From UBA1081 sp964495345 (lineage in GTDB: Bacteria > Bacillota > Clostridia > Oscillospirales > Acutalibacteraceae): 6,543 nucleotides of DNA. This document shows, piece after piece, positions 1 to 6,422 of this stretch (its first letter is position 1; every line of letters begins with the position of its first letter). The DNA is taken from positions 1-6,543 of the forward strand of contig CAZBVV010000097.1 of NCBI GenBank assembly GCA_964495345.1, read 5' to 3'. Below the pieces are notes generated by a model. It was not told the origin of the DNA. It saw nothing but the letters and a program-made list of their open reading frames with translations, and did no database searches. Made by a program: the position numbers and the translations under genes.

Positions 1-108
1 TAAACAATAATTTAGCGTAGCAGAAATTAAATGATATACCATGTAGGGAGCGACGAGGGCGTCGCTCCCTACGATTATCACTTTGATATTCCGCTAAATT
101 ATTGTTTA
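1..108. repeat. Palindromic MITE-like repeat with 17-bp terminal inverted repeats
   Basis: The segment begins with TAAACAATAATTTAGCG (1-17) and ends with its exact reverse complement (92-108). At its centre a 12-bp perfect stem, GTAGGGAGCGAC (43-54) with GTCGCTCCCTAC (61-72), encloses a 6-nt loop. The arms between (18-42 and 73-91) also pair imperfectly, so the unit could fold as one long hairpin on either strand. It has no coding capacity. A perfect terminal inverted repeat around a GC-rich palindromic core fits a small non-autonomous mobile element or a dispersed intergenic palindrome. I associate similar GTAGGGAGCG-type palindromes with gut Firmicutes, but that is recollection. The left end coincides with the window edge, so a target-site duplication cannot be assessed and the element may extend further left. 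Confidence 0.7.
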
Positions 109-111
109 AAT
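83..111 (+). promoter_or_regulatory. Possible weak promoter reading out of the repeat
   Basis: TTGATA (83-88) is followed after exactly 17 nt by TTAAAT (106-111). A start near 118 would fall at the base of the hairpin at 119-148 and would transcribe the structured element at 151-268. The -10 match is poor and the region is AT-rich, so this is only a candidate. It would be a promoter carried by the right arm of the palindromic repeat. Confidence 0.2.
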
Positions 112-118
112 AACGCCA

Positions 119-148
119 AAGTGCAGAACCCGGAAGAGTTCTGCACTT
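119..148 (-). terminator. GC-containing hairpin, possible terminator of the ABC operon
   Basis: AAGTGCAGAAC (119-129) pairs perfectly with GTTCTGCACTT (138-148) across an 8-nt loop, an 11-bp stem. Read on the minus strand, downstream of the exporter operon, it is followed by TTGGCGTTATTT, a weak and interrupted U tract. It is the strongest simple hairpin after the operon's last stop codon, about 210 nt beyond it. On the plus strand it is followed by CAGCATTTTA, which is no better. It could instead be the 5' hairpin of the structured element at 151-268. Its terminator role is therefore uncertain. Confidence 0.35.
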
Positions 149-150
149 CA

Positions 151-268
151 GCATTTTAAGAGGTAGTGTAACTGTATGAAAACGCCACTCAGTGGCTGAG
201 GATAATTAGCCTGTCCTTTTCGGTTAATTTCTCTTCCCCAAGGTCAGGACAGCCGACCTTTAAGATGC
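151..268 (+). ncRNA. Candidate structured RNA with closing stem and kissing loops
   Basis: A 10-bp closing stem joins 151-160 to 259-268. Inside lie a small hairpin (GCCAC 184-188 with GTGGC 192-196), a longer two-part hairpin (198-202 with 232-236, and AATTAGCC 204-211 with GGTTAATT 222-229) and a third hairpin (GGTC 242-245 with GACC 255-258). The third hairpin abuts the closing stem and could stack on it. Loop 2 contains TGTCCT (212-217) and loop 3 contains AGGACA (246-251), so a perfect 6-bp kissing interaction is possible. Four pairs (155/264, 160/259, 209/224, 200/234) are G-U wobbles only if the plus strand is transcribed; on the minus strand they become A-C mismatches. I therefore prefer plus. 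Against this, the only nearby hairpin that could serve as a terminator lies on the minus-strand downstream side. I cannot assign it to a known RNA family, and no gene follows it on the plus strand. There is no good ORF here. Confidence 0.4.
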
Positions 269-272
269 ATCC

Positions 273-357
273 TGTAATTGAATTATATTGTCAATAGCTT
301 AAAAAAACATTGAAAAAGTATAAAGAAAAAGTTAAGTTTAAAAATTATTCAATTACA
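273..357. repeat. AT-rich segment bounded by 11-bp inverted repeat
   Basis: TGTAATTGAAT (273-283) is the exact reverse complement of ATTCAATTACA (347-357). The right arm ends directly at the stop codon of the downstream ABC gene. The 63-nt interior is A-rich on the plus strand, with no ORF and no strong hairpin. It could be a loose AT-rich 3'-end structure for the operon mRNA, a small element remnant, or a chance match in AT-rich DNA. Confidence 0.35.
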
Positions 358-2127
358 TTATTTACTGAACTGACTATTGTACAGTTTATAATAGAATCCT
401 TTTTCAGCAAGCAATTCTTCGTGATTACCCTGCTCTATTACAGAGCCGTCACGCATTACAAGTATAACGTCAGCTTCCCTTATGGTTGAAAGTCGGTGGG
501 CAACAATAAACGTTGTTCTGCCCTGCATAAGTTTGAGAAATGCCTTCTGTATGCGGATTTCGGTTCTTGTATCTATTGAAGATGTGGCTTCGTCAAGGAT
601 AAGCATGGAGGGTTTGCACAGCATAAGTCTTGAAATGCAAAGAAGCTGTTTCTGTCCCTGTGAAAGTCCTCCGCCGTCTTCACCAACTCGGGTATTGTAG
701 CCGTCGGGCAACCTTTTTATAAATGAGTGTGCGTGAGCAGCTTTTGCCGCCGCAATAATTTCTTCATCCGTAGCATCGCTTTTACCAACAGCAATGTTTT
801 CTTTTATTGTCCCCTCACGAATCCACGTTTCCTGCAAAACCATGCCGAAGCCCTGTCGCAGACTGCTTCGGGTTATGTCTCGGATATCGTAATTATCAAC
901 GCTCACGCTACCCGAATCAACGTCGTAAAATCTCATTAAAAGATTGATAAGAGTAGTTTTTCCGCATCCCGTAGGTCCTACGATTGCAACACGCTGACCG
1001 GGGGTTACATTAAGATTAAGATTTTCGATAAGTTTTTTCTGTTTATCGTAAGAAAAGCAGACATTTTCAAGGGTAACGTTACCCTGAGCATTTTTAAGAA
1101 TTTTTGCGTTTTCCCTGTCGGGAATCTGAGGTTCTTCTTCAATAAGCTCAAATATTCTCGCCGCACAGGCAAAGGCATTCTGCAGTTCCGTTATAACTCC
1201 CGATATTTCATTAAAGGGCTTTGTATACTGATTAGCGTAGCTCAAAAGACAGCTAAGACTGCCAACCGTGAAAACCGCACCTACCGTAAAGCCCATACCC
1301 ATTACCGCAAACGCACCTGTAAGTGCAACAAATGCGTAAACCACACTATTAACAAACCTTGTTGTGGGATTTACAAGTGAAGAAAAGAATGTTGCTTTAA
1401 GGGAGCTTTTTTCAAGTCTTGCATTAATTTCGGCAAACTTTTCGATATTTTCATCCTCTCTGCCAAACGCCTTTACAACCTTTTGATTTACTATCATTTC
1501 ATTGATAAAAGCAGTCTGTTCACCTCGGATTTTTGATTGTGAACTGAAAAATCCGTACGTCTTTTTTGAAATAAACCTTGCAACGAAAAGTGACAAAGGA
1601 GTTAAAACAACAACCACAAGTGCGATTTTCCAATTTATCGAAAGCATAAAAGCAAGAGTGCCGAGAATGGTTACAACACCTGTAAAAAGCTGTGTAAATC
1701 CCATAAGCAAGCCGTCTGCAAACTGGTCGGCATCAGCTATAACACGGCTTACCGTATCACCGTGGGGGTGAGAATCAATATACTGCAAAGGAAGTATTTC
1801 AATTTTTTTAAATGCCTCCTCACGGATGTTACGAACTATGTGGAAAGTGATTTTGTTATTAACAGTATTCATAATCCATTGTACAAGAGCAACCAACACA
1901 GCAATAACGGCAATTTCAACAAGAAGCCTGATTATACCTTCAAAATCAACATTATTCACGCCGATTATCATATCTATGGCATCGCCTACAAGAATAGGAG
2001 CATAGAGAGTACCGGCAACACTCAGCGTGGCAAGAATTATTGAAATGAGCAGTAAAAGGCGGTATCTTTTAATATGTCTGAAAACCTGTTTCAGCGTACC
2101 CGCCGATACTTTTTTAGTTTTTGACAT
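358..2127 (-). CDS. ABC exporter half-transporter, consensus-site subunit (BmrD/TM288-like)
   Basis: This is a 589-aa type IV ABC half-exporter: a six-helix membrane domain (about residues 15-320), then a C-terminal ATPase domain (about 350-585). The ATPase carries Walker A GPTGCGKT (384-391), Q-loop Gln432, Walker B LILDE with catalytic Glu513, D-loop SSID and H-loop His544. The signature reads LSQGQ (488-492) rather than LSGGQ. That fits the partner subunit of a heterodimer: its own catalytic residues serve the active site, while its odd signature faces the partner's defective site. The inferred role is ATP-driven export of drugs, lipids or peptides across the cytoplasmic membrane; the substrate cannot be read from the sequence. 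I chose the ATG at 2127 because a GGAGG lies 9 nt upstream and the upstream gene stops 1 nt before. An in-frame ATG at 2199 would add 24 residues and a 71-nt overlap, and has less support. It is the last gene of the operon. Confidence 0.93.
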   Translation of the reverse strand: MSKTKKVSAGTLKQVFRHIKRYRLLLLISIILATLSVAGTLYAPILVGDAIDMIIGVNNVDFEGIIRLLVEIAVIAVLVALVQWIMNTVNNKITFHIVRNIREEAFKKIEILPLQYIDSHPHGDTVSRVIADADQFADGLLMGFTQLFTGVVTILGTLAFMLSINWKIALVVVVLTPLSLFVARFISKKTYGFFSSQSKIRGEQTAFINEMIVNQKVVKAFGREDENIEKFAEINARLEKSSLKATFFSSLVNPTTRFVNSVVYAFVALTGAFAVMGMGFTVGAVFTVGSLSCLLSYANQYTKPFNEISGVITELQNAFACAARIFELIEEEPQIPDRENAKILKNAQGNVTLENVCFSYDKQKKLIENLNLNVTPGQRVAIVGPTGCGKTTLINLLMRFYDVDSGSVSVDNYDIRDITRSSLRQGFGMVLQETWIREGTIKENIAVGKSDATDEEIIAAAKAAHAHSFIKRLPDGYNTRVGEDGGGLSQGQKQLLCISRLMLCKPSMLILDEATSSIDTRTEIRIQKAFLKLMQGRTTFIVAHRLSTIREADVILVMRDGSVIEQGNHEELLAEKGFYYKLYNSQFSK

Positions 2128-2128
2128 A

Positions 2129-3853
2129 TCACTCACCCTCCTTTTTAAATTGCGATTCATGAATTTCACGGTAAACGGTGCAATTTTCCAAAAGCTCATT
2201 ATGAGTGCCGATTCCTACAGCTTCACCGTCGTCAAGCACTATGATTTTATCAGCACCGCTTACGGAAGACGTACGCTGTGAAACGATAAATACAGTTGCA
2301 TCCTTGCATTTATCATTTATAGCCTTGCGAAGAGATGCATCCGTTGCAAAATCAAGAGCTGATGCACTGTCATCAAGAATAAGAATGTGCGGATTTTTAA
2401 CCAATGCTCTTGCGATTGTAAGTCTTTGACGCTGACCGCCCGAAAGATTTTTACCACCTTGCTCAATAACCGCATCAAGACCGCCTTTTGCTTTTACCAC
2501 ATCAAGTGCCTGTGCTGTTTCCACAGCCTGCATTATTGCATCGTCATCAGCATTTTTATTGCCCCAAAGCATATTTTCCCTTATTGTACCGCCGAAAAGA
2601 ACAGCTTTCTGAGGTACGATACCCACTTTAGAGAGTAAATCATCATCTGAATAATTTGTTATATCTATTCCGTCAACAAGCACACTACCCTCTTTTGCAC
2701 GGTAAAAGCCTGTAATCATATTAACAAGTGAGGTTTTGCCTGAGCCTGTACCACCGATAATACCCACGGTTTCACCCGATTTTACCTTAAAATCAATACC
2801 CGAAAGTGAATCATCCGACGCATTTTTATAACGCAGAGATACATTATTGAACTCAACTGCATATTCGCCCGATTTTTCACCGATTGTTTTTTCGGGAGCA
2901 ACTGTTGATGGTTCAATTTCAAGCACAGCCTGTATACGGTTGCCGCAAGCTATCGCCTTTGTTATGCTGATAATAAGATTGGCAAGTTTTACGAGTTCAA
3001 CGAGAATTTGCGACATATAATTATAAAGTGCCACAACTGTACCCTGTGAAAGAAGTCCCGTACTGACTTTAATTGCACCTGTATGAATAAGCCAGACTAT
3101 TGCAAGATTTACGACAATATAGGTAAGCGGATTCATCAAAGCTGAAATTCTGCCCGTAAATTCCTGCATTTTGGTTAATGCGTTGTTGCGTCGTGAAAAT
3201 TCTGCCGTTTCCTCGTCTTCAAGGCAAAATGCCCTTATAACTCTTGCACCGGTAAGATTTTCTTTGGTAATACCAAGCACACCGTCAAGCCTTGACTGTA
3301 CTTTTTTATAAAGAGGGATGCAGGAAAGCATTATACCGAAAACAATAAGTGAAAGTACGGCTATTGCAACGGCAAAAATACCGCCTGCACCCGAGTCCAG
3401 AGTAAATGCCATTATCATAGCACCAAAAACCACAAAAGGTGAACGCATAAGCAAGCGAAGTGTAAGATTTGTGCCGTTTTGCACCTGATTGGCGTCACTT
3501 GTCATGCGGGTTATGAGTGAAGATGTACCGAGAGTGTCAATCTCCGTATAAGTCAACGTCTGAATATGATTGAACAGTGCTTGTCTGATTTTTGCAACAA
3601 AGCCTACAGATGCTTTTGCGGCAAAATACTGTGCGGTGACGGAAAACCCAAGTCCCACAAGACCAAGTCCTATAAGCAGACAGCACATTTTGATTATATA
3701 ATTTGTGTTTCCGCTCCCTGCAAGACCTACATCTATAAGCTGAGCAATTATCAGCGGAACGGCAAGGTCAAGCAGAGCTTCAAGCATTTTAAACAGAGGG
3801 CTTAATACACATTCTTTTATATACGGTTTGATATAAACAAGTAATTTTTTCAT
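2129..3853 (-). CDS. ABC exporter half-transporter, degenerate-site subunit (BmrC/TM287-like)
   Basis: This is a 574-aa half-exporter with a membrane domain (about 10-310) and an ATPase domain (about 333-570). Walker A is GGTGSGKT (367-374), the Q-loop Gln is 415 and the signature is canonical LSGGQ (470-474). Walker B reads LILDD, so Asp495 replaces the catalytic glutamate, and the H-loop reads SQR, so Gln526 replaces the histidine. Both changes are confirmed in the codons (GAC and CAG). They match the degenerate subunit of heterodimeric exporters such as TM287/288, BmrCD and LmrCD, and complement the LSQGQ of the next gene. The protein should bind ATP in its own site but hydrolyse it poorly, while its LSGGQ completes the active site of its partner. 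It starts 10 nt after tmcAL with GAGGT 5 nt before the ATG. Its last codons (KKEGE) contain the ribosome binding site of the next gene. The substrate is unknown; multidrug efflux is the usual family annotation. Confidence 0.93.
   Translation of the reverse strand: MKKLLVYIKPYIKECVLSPLFKMLEALLDLAVPLIIAQLIDVGLAGSGNTNYIIKMCCLLIGLGLVGLGFSVTAQYFAAKASVGFVAKIRQALFNHIQTLTYTEIDTLGTSSLITRMTSDANQVQNGTNLTLRLLMRSPFVVFGAMIMAFTLDSGAGGIFAVAIAVLSLIVFGIMLSCIPLYKKVQSRLDGVLGITKENLTGARVIRAFCLEDEETAEFSRRNNALTKMQEFTGRISALMNPLTYIVVNLAIVWLIHTGAIKVSTGLLSQGTVVALYNYMSQILVELVKLANLIISITKAIACGNRIQAVLEIEPSTVAPEKTIGEKSGEYAVEFNNVSLRYKNASDDSLSGIDFKVKSGETVGIIGGTGSGKTSLVNMITGFYRAKEGSVLVDGIDITNYSDDDLLSKVGIVPQKAVLFGGTIRENMLWGNKNADDDAIMQAVETAQALDVVKAKGGLDAVIEQGGKNLSGGQRQRLTIARALVKNPHILILDDSASALDFATDASLRKAINDKCKDATVFIVSQRTSSVSGADKIIVLDDGEAVGIGTHNELLENCTVYREIHESQFKKEGE
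2137..2141 (-). promoter_or_regulatory. Ribosome binding site inside the upstream ORF, sets start at 2127
   Basis: GGAGG on the minus strand lies within the codons for the last residues (KKEGE) of the upstream ABC subunit, 9 nt before the ATG at 2127. The upstream TGA (2131-2129) and this ATG are one base apart. Ribosomes finishing the first subunit are well placed to restart on the second, which suits equal synthesis of a heterodimer. This is the main reason to reject the upstream in-frame ATG at 2199. Confidence 0.8.
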
Positions 3854-3858
3854 TATCT

Positions 3859-3863
3859 ACCTC
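3859..3863 (-). promoter_or_regulatory. Ribosome binding site of the first ABC gene
   Basis: GAGGT on the minus strand begins immediately after the tmcAL stop codon (3866-3864), with 5 nt to the ATG at 3853. The closeness to the upstream stop suggests translational coupling and supports a single transcript from tmcAL through both exporter genes. Confidence 0.7.
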
Positions 3864-5060
3864 TTACAAATATATAATCTCATCGGTCATATCTGTTCCG
3901 CACGGTCTGATTACAGGCAAAGAAAGGTTGTATATATCGGTTGCAACAGATTCTTTCATAAAAATGTTCTTTGCATCGTTGTCAAGATATTTTACATCGC
4001 CGTATTTCATTAAAACAGGGAAAAAGTATTTACTCTTCATCTCTCTGAGCATCTGTCTGCCGTTGTCATTAAGTCCCAATACTCTTATGTACGGCGGCAA
4101 AGAGTTTACTTCGCTTTCCGTGATGTTAAGAAAAGACGAAAGTATAATTCTGCGTATTCTTGCATGTGCATAACGCTTTGTTTTGACTGTATCAAAAACT
4201 TCGCTGAGTGTAGTGCTTGATTTTGCGGCTTCTATGATTCTGTATTCAATGCCCTCTGCGATATCCGGAACAGATGCAAAATCAGACGGACTTTTTCTTC
4301 TTAAATCTGCAAGAACAGCCGTTTCAAGCCTTGAATAAAGGGATGGAAATTTTCCCGCATTTTCTGCACTGTTGAGAATTTCATAAGTGGTATCGGGCAC
4401 AAAAGCTCTGTATTCACCGCCGGATTTTATAATATTTCTTATATTCATGGCTGAGGTAATGGTGTCAGAGGCATATAATCCGTCATGTGCCGCAGCCTGC
4501 CTTGTAATACCGACAGGTTTTATGGTGGATTTAAAAGACTGCAACGCTCTTATATACTCAATGGCAAGAATATTGTTCGGCTTAATCATCATATCCGAGC
4601 AATCCTTACCCAGAACTTTGTTTACAACTTCACTTCTTGCCTGTGCATAGGAGCACATTTTTTCGGCGTAATAATCTTTTATTTCACGGCTGTAAACATT
4701 GTCATTAAGGATTCTTGCAATCTGTTCAAGAATATTGATATCCTCACTTTCACAACCGAATGAAAGATAGTTTACTATACCTGCCTGTGCGGCAATATAT
4801 ACAGCACCTCTTGCAAATCTTTCGGCTGATGCAGTTGCCCATGGTACGGGTAATTCAACAACAAGGTCTGCACCTGCGGCAAGAGCCATTTTTGCTCTTT
4901 CACGCTTTTCAATAATGGCAGGCTCGCCTCGTTGAACAAAGTTACCACTCATTATTACCATAATGAATGAATCGTCGGTAAGGCGTTTTGTCTGCTCTAT
5001 ATGGTACTTATGACCGTTGTGGAACGGATTATATTCTGCAATAATTGCCGAAACTTTCAT
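3864..5060 (-). CDS. tmcAL: tRNA(Met) cytidine acetate ligase TmcAL (YlbM)
   Basis: This 398-aa protein has the usual length for TmcAL. The family activates acetate with ATP to acetyl-AMP and transfers the acetyl group to the wobble C34 of elongator tRNA-Met, giving N4-acetylcytidine and accurate AUG decoding; this activity was established for B. subtilis YlbM. The sequence shows the nucleotidyltransferase motif NPFHNGH (residues 11-17, HxxH-type), SGNFVQRGEPA (38-48), KPNNILAIEYI (160-170) and SAMNIR (203-208), the last equivalent to the second nucleotide-binding motif. The C-terminal half, with RIRRIILSSF and YIRVLGLN, is also typical. It is soluble, with no signal peptide or membrane segment. 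The ATG at 5060 starts right at the conserved N-terminus, with GAGAGG about 12 nt upstream. It is the first gene of the minus-strand operon and is divergent from ackA, whose substrate or product is also acetate. Confidence 0.93.
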   Translation of the reverse strand: MKVSAIIAEYNPFHNGHKYHIEQTKRLTDDSFIMVIMSGNFVQRGEPAIIEKRERAKMALAAGADLVVELPVPWATASAERFARGAVYIAAQAGIVNYLSFGCESEDINILEQIARILNDNVYSREIKDYYAEKMCSYAQARSEVVNKVLGKDCSDMMIKPNNILAIEYIRALQSFKSTIKPVGITRQAAAHDGLYASDTITSAMNIRNIIKSGGEYRAFVPDTTYEILNSAENAGKFPSLYSRLETAVLADLRRKSPSDFASVPDIAEGIEYRIIEAAKSSTTLSEVFDTVKTKRYAHARIRRIILSSFLNITESEVNSLPPYIRVLGLNDNGRQMLREMKSKYFFPVLMKYGDVKYLDNDAKNIFMKESVATDIYNLSLPVIRPCGTDMTDEIIYL

Positions 5061-5088
5061 ATTTTTTCAATTCCTCTCAAATAGACAC

Positions 5089-5117
5089 TTGAAATATTTT
5101 GATTATAGGTATATAAT
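5089..5117 (+). promoter_or_regulatory. Sigma-A-type promoter for ackA
   Basis: TTGAAA (5089-5094) and TATAAT (5112-5117) are separated by exactly 17 nt on the plus strand. A start near 5124 would give a 5' leader of about 45 nt before ackA. The -10 box is a perfect consensus, which suits a strongly expressed central-metabolism gene. It overlaps the -10 box of the opposing tmcAL promoter. Confidence 0.75.
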
Positions 5118-5141
5118 ACATTATCGGATAAAAAGTATCAA
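5113..5141 (-). promoter_or_regulatory. Sigma-A-type promoter for the tmcAL-ABC operon
   Basis: On the minus strand TTGATA (5141-5136) is followed after exactly 17 nt by TATTAT (5118-5113). A start near 5106 would give a leader of about 45 nt before tmcAL. The -10 box covers five of the six bases of the ackA -10 box, so RNA polymerase could not occupy both promoters at once. No separate promoter is evident ahead of the two ABC genes, which probably depend on this one. Confidence 0.6.
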
Positions 5142-5155
5142 GTAAAAAATCATAC

Positions 5156-5160
5156 GGAGG
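5156..5160 (+). promoter_or_regulatory. Ribosome binding site of ackA
   Basis: GGAGG on the plus strand, with a T-rich 10-nt spacer to the ATG at 5171. The spacer is slightly long, but the sequence is near-consensus and fixes the start, which also opens the conserved AckA N-terminus. Confidence 0.85.
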
Positions 5161-5170
5161 TATTATTTTT

Positions 5171-6379
5171 ATGAAAATTCTTGTTATTAACGCAGGCAGC
5201 TCTTCACTCAAGTTCCAGCTTATCGACATGAACGGTGAAGTTGTAATTGCAAAAGGTATCTGCGAAAGAGTAGGCTCATCCGAAGGTCATTTTGAACTCA
5301 AGACCGAAAAGGGTAAGTATGAAGAAAATGTAACAATGGAAAACCACACAGCAGCATTCCTTGTTGTTAAAAAGCATCTTACAGAGGGTGAATACAAAGT
5401 TATTGATTCTCTTGACGAAATTTCAGCTATCGGTCACAGAGTTGTTCAGGGCGGTGCTATGTACAAGGAAAGCACACTTATTACAGATGATGTTATAAAG
5501 GGTATTGAGAGCCTTTGCGACCTTGCACCTCTCCACAACCCCGCACATATTCAGGGTATCAACGCTTGTATGGAAGTTTTCGGCAAGGATGTTCCCGAAG
5601 TTGCTGTTTTTGATAACGCATTCCATTCAACAATGCCCCCCGAGGCTTATATGTTCGGTGTTCCCTATGAATATTATGAGAAATATCAGGTTCGCCGTTA
5701 CGGTTTCCACGGCACATCTCACAGATATGTAAGCGGTGAATGTGCAAGAATTATGGGTAAGGACCTTAAAGACATCAAGCTTATCACTTGTCATCTCGGC
5801 AACGGTTCATCAATCACAGCTATCAAAGACGGTAAGGTTATTGACACATCAATGGGTCTTACTCCCCTTGACGGTTTCGTTATGGGTACACGTTCAGGCG
5901 GTGTTGACCCCTCTGTTGTTACATTCCTTCAGGAAAAAGAAGGCTGGACACCTGCTGAAACAAGCAACATTCTCAACAAAAAATCAGGTATTTACGGTAT
6001 TTCCGGCGGTCTTAGTGACGACAGAGATATTCTCAAGGCTGCTGCTGAGGGCGACGAGAGAGCAGAACTTGCAAAGAATATGCTTTGGTATCAGATAAGA
6101 AAGTACATCGGCTCATACATAGCTGCTATGCAGGGCGTTGATGCAATCGTATTCACAGGCGGTATCGGTGAAAATTCACAGCCTCTTCGTCAGAATATCT
6201 GCGAAAGCTTTGAGTACATGGGCGTAAAATTCAACGCTGAGGAAAACCCAAAAGCAATCAGAGGCGTTGGCGGTGAGCTTTCAACACCCGATTCAAAGGT
6301 TAAGGTTTACGTTATCCCCACAAACGAAGAGCTTATGATTGCAAGAGATACAAAGGAAATTGCAGAAAAAGTTCTTTAA
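5171..6379 (+). CDS. ackA: Acetate kinase
   Basis: This 402-aa cytoplasmic enzyme catalyses acetyl phosphate + ADP to acetate + ATP, the ATP-yielding last step of acetate fermentation, and works with phosphotransacetylase, which is not in this window. It belongs to the ASKHA kinase superfamily. NAGSSSLKFQL (7-17) supplies Asn7, Ser10, Ser12 and Lys14. GHRVVQGG holds the substrate arginine (Arg90). VFDNAFH contains catalytic Asp148. YGFHGTSH contains His180. HLGNGSS (208-214), TRSGGVDP with Arg241, and FTGGIGEN (329-336) form the nucleotide and active-site loops. Glu386 in PTNEEL is the likely metal ligand. Length and all expected residues match the family, so it should be active. Asn codons are mostly AAC (12 of 16), consistent with high expression. 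It has its own promoter, a strong ribosome binding site and a terminator directly after it, so it appears monocistronic. Confidence 0.98.
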   Translation: MKILVINAGSSSLKFQLIDMNGEVVIAKGICERVGSSEGHFELKTEKGKYEENVTMENHTAAFLVVKKHLTEGEYKVIDSLDEISAIGHRVVQGGAMYKESTLITDDVIKGIESLCDLAPLHNPAHIQGINACMEVFGKDVPEVAVFDNAFHSTMPPEAYMFGVPYEYYEKYQVRRYGFHGTSHRYVSGECARIMGKDLKDIKLITCHLGNGSSITAIKDGKVIDTSMGLTPLDGFVMGTRSGGVDPSVVTFLQEKEGWTPAETSNILNKKSGIYGISGGLSDDRDILKAAAEGDERAELAKNMLWYQIRKYIGSYIAAMQGVDAIVFTGGIGENSQPLRQNICESFEYMGVKFNAEENPKAIRGVGGELSTPDSKVKVYVIPTNEELMIARDTKEIAEKVL

Positions 6380-6393
6380 TTAAATGATTATTA

Positions 6394-6422
6394 CAAGCCA
6401 CCTGCGGGTGGTTTGTTTTTTT
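6394..6422 (+). terminator. Intrinsic terminator of ackA
   Basis: A 9-bp stem (6394-6402 with 6407-6415, including one G-U pair and the core CCACC/GGTGG) has a TGCG loop and is followed at once by seven Ts (6416-6422). It lies 14 nt after the ackA stop. Stem, tight loop and T tract together make a textbook rho-independent terminator on the plus strand. Confidence 0.93.

Noticed and set aside
184..254. Cobalamin riboswitch suggested by GCCACT/AGCCACTG and GGTCAGGA-like strings
   Set aside because: The rest of the conserved core is missing on both strands, and the order and spacing do not fit. No cobalamin-related gene follows.
119..290. Minus-strand 6S RNA
   Set aside because: Closing stem, small hairpin and following terminator-like hairpin are suggestive, but the long irregular terminal hairpin is absent and the stems lose four pairs as A-C mismatches on this strand.
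282..294. Minus-strand promoter from adjacent TTGACA and TATAAT
   Set aside because: The two hexamers are only 1 nt apart, so they cannot act together. The TATAAT has only a poor -35 match 17 nt upstream and TTGACA has no -10 at the right distance.
2128..2199. Upstream in-frame ATG at 2199 giving a 613-aa exporter subunit
   Set aside because: It would overlap the upstream gene by 71 nt and add 24 residues unlike typical exporter N-termini. The ATG at 2127 has a near-perfect GGAGG at good spacing and sits 1 nt after the upstream stop.
482..4763. Plus-strand ORFs of 70-93 codons across the operon
   Set aside because: They lie antisense to well-supported ABC and tmcAL genes, resemble no family and lack ribosome binding sites. 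They are shadows of the coding frames.
5423..6098. Other-frame ORFs within ackA, including a 120-codon plus-strand one
   Set aside because: They are fully inside a complete, motif-intact acetate kinase gene, with no independent translation signals.
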